Positions 20,421 to 20,896 of a DNA stretch of 20,896 nucleotides are shown here, piece after piece. The position numbers and the translations under genes were made by a program. Location: positions 1 through 20,896 of the forward strand of contig PKRH01000058.1 in the NCBI GenBank assembly GCA_017577565.1. The letters run 5' to 3'. The notes beneath the pieces are model-generated. The model worked only from the letters and a program-made list of their open reading frames with translations. It searched no databases and was not told where the DNA came from. This DNA comes from Thermoanaerobacterales bacterium (GTDB taxonomy: Bacteria; Actinomycetota; Acidimicrobiia; Acidimicrobiales; JACDCH01). Within the stretch, counting starts at the first letter, position 1. Every line of letters starts with the position of its first letter.

Positions 20421-20896
20421 TCAGCCGTCGCCGGCGGCCGGGGGGTCGGGCACGACGGCGAGGTGGGCCCGGTCGGCACCGCCCTCGTCGCGCTGCAGCC
20501 GGCCGAGGCCGACCCCCGACAGGCCCGACCACAGCAGCTCGGTCAGGTGGGCGACCACGTCGTCCCTCGACATCGTGCGGCGCTCGAGCCACCAGCCCGC
20601 CCCGGCGAACGCCGTGCCGACGATGCTGTGGGCCCACAGCTCGGCGGCGCTCGAGTCGGCGCCCGCCCGCCGGAGCCCGGCGCCGAGGGTGACGGCGATG
20701 CGGCTGCCGAGGTCGGACGCCAGGCGGGGACCGGAGCGGTCGGTGGCGTGGCGGGCGGTCTGCAGCAGGAACCGGTAGAGCTCCGGCTCGCGCTCGATGA
20801 AGGCGCAGAAGGCGGCGAGCGTCGAGGCCAGGACCTCGCGGGGCTCGCCCGAGCGGGCCAGCGCGCCGGTGACCTCGCGGTTGATCTGCTCGGCCA
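20421..20896 (-). CDS. TetR-family regulator, C-terminal part (5' end outside window)
   Basis: The minus-strand frame ends at TGA 20423-20421; 157 residues are visible and it runs off the right edge. The sequence (EVLASTLAAFCAFIEREPELYRFLLQTAR, AELWAHSIVGTAFAGAGWWLERRTMSRDDVVAHLTELLWSGL) is all-helical and fits the ligand-binding/dimerisation domain of TetR regulators, with the FxxxxxxxPELYRFLL helix and the WWLE..TMSRDDVVAHLTELLW terminal helices typical of actinobacterial lipid-responsive members. The HTH is not in view, so the assignment depends on the C-terminal half only. It reads toward the Rho_N-like gene, 72 bases away. Confidence 0.75.
   Translation of the reverse strand, partial: AEQINREVTGALARSGEPREVLASTLAAFCAFIEREPELYRFLLQTARHATDRSGPRLASDLGSRIAVTLGAGLRRAGADSSAAELWAHSIVGTAFAGAGWWLERRTMSRDDVVAHLTELLWSGLSGVGLGRLQRDEGGADRAHLAVVPDPPAAGDG

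Overview
The window is very GC-rich (about three quarters G+C by eye) and densely coded on both strands, with GTG starts, 4-base ATGA/GTGA overlaps and no intergenic gap above about 150 bases. Gene content (LigB-type ATP-dependent ligase, WHG-type TetR, MocR regulator beside an AhpD-like protein, CYP125/142-like P450, Lys/Ala-rich DNA-binding protein) and the many apparently leaderless starts point to a chromosomal segment of a high-GC Actinomycetota, perhaps Acidimicrobiia. I see no rRNA, tRNA, CRISPR, IS or phage gene.

Layout. 1-1699 (+): end of a membrane-anchored protein, then a geranylgeranyl-diphosphate-type synthase. 1717-5157 (-): read from right to left, a queuosine-precursor transporter (VUT/YhhQ family), a BioF2-like GNAT protein, an alpha/beta hydrolase, and a short alpha/beta hydrolase homologue whose nucleophilic serine is glycine. 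5225-6154 (+): another alpha/beta hydrolase. 6188-8920 (-): PLP-dependent decarboxylase followed by a cytochrome P450. 9023-9532 (+): PNPOx-like flavoprotein. 9562-10350 (-): TesB-type thioesterase. 10452-11993 (+): DNA ligase, overlapping tail to tail with a MocR regulator (11979-13370, -), which is divergent from a CxxC AhpD-like protein (13437-13937, +). 14025-14900 (+): SDR. 14946-15203 (-): small hypothetical. 15289-16257 (+): MpaB/DUF2236 oxygenase. 16306-17115 (-): enoyl-CoA hydratase. 17212-19567 (+): tight operon of 4-TM protein, TetR repressor and carotenoid oxygenase. 19710-20896 (-): TetR fragment, Rho_N/histone-like protein and a 56-aa membrane protein.

The best regulatory finds are: (1) a compact RNA pseudoknot immediately upstream of the transporter that reproduces the architecture of a translational preQ1-I riboswitch, including the ligand-contacting U, C and A and a Shine-Dalgarno inside the pseudoknot; (2) two 15-bp palindromes spaced 21 bp within the promoter of the TetR/carotenoid-oxygenase operon; (3) three ACTGGNCC repeats between the MocR gene and the AhpD-like gene; (4) a recurring TAnnnT or CAnnnT box 6-7 bases before about ten start codons, suggesting leaderless transcription.

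Most enzymes (P450, SDR, crotonase, thioesterase, hydrolases, carotenoid oxygenase, prenyl synthase) fit lipid, steroid or isoprenoid turnover, but they lie in separate transcription units, so a single shared pathway is not demonstrated.
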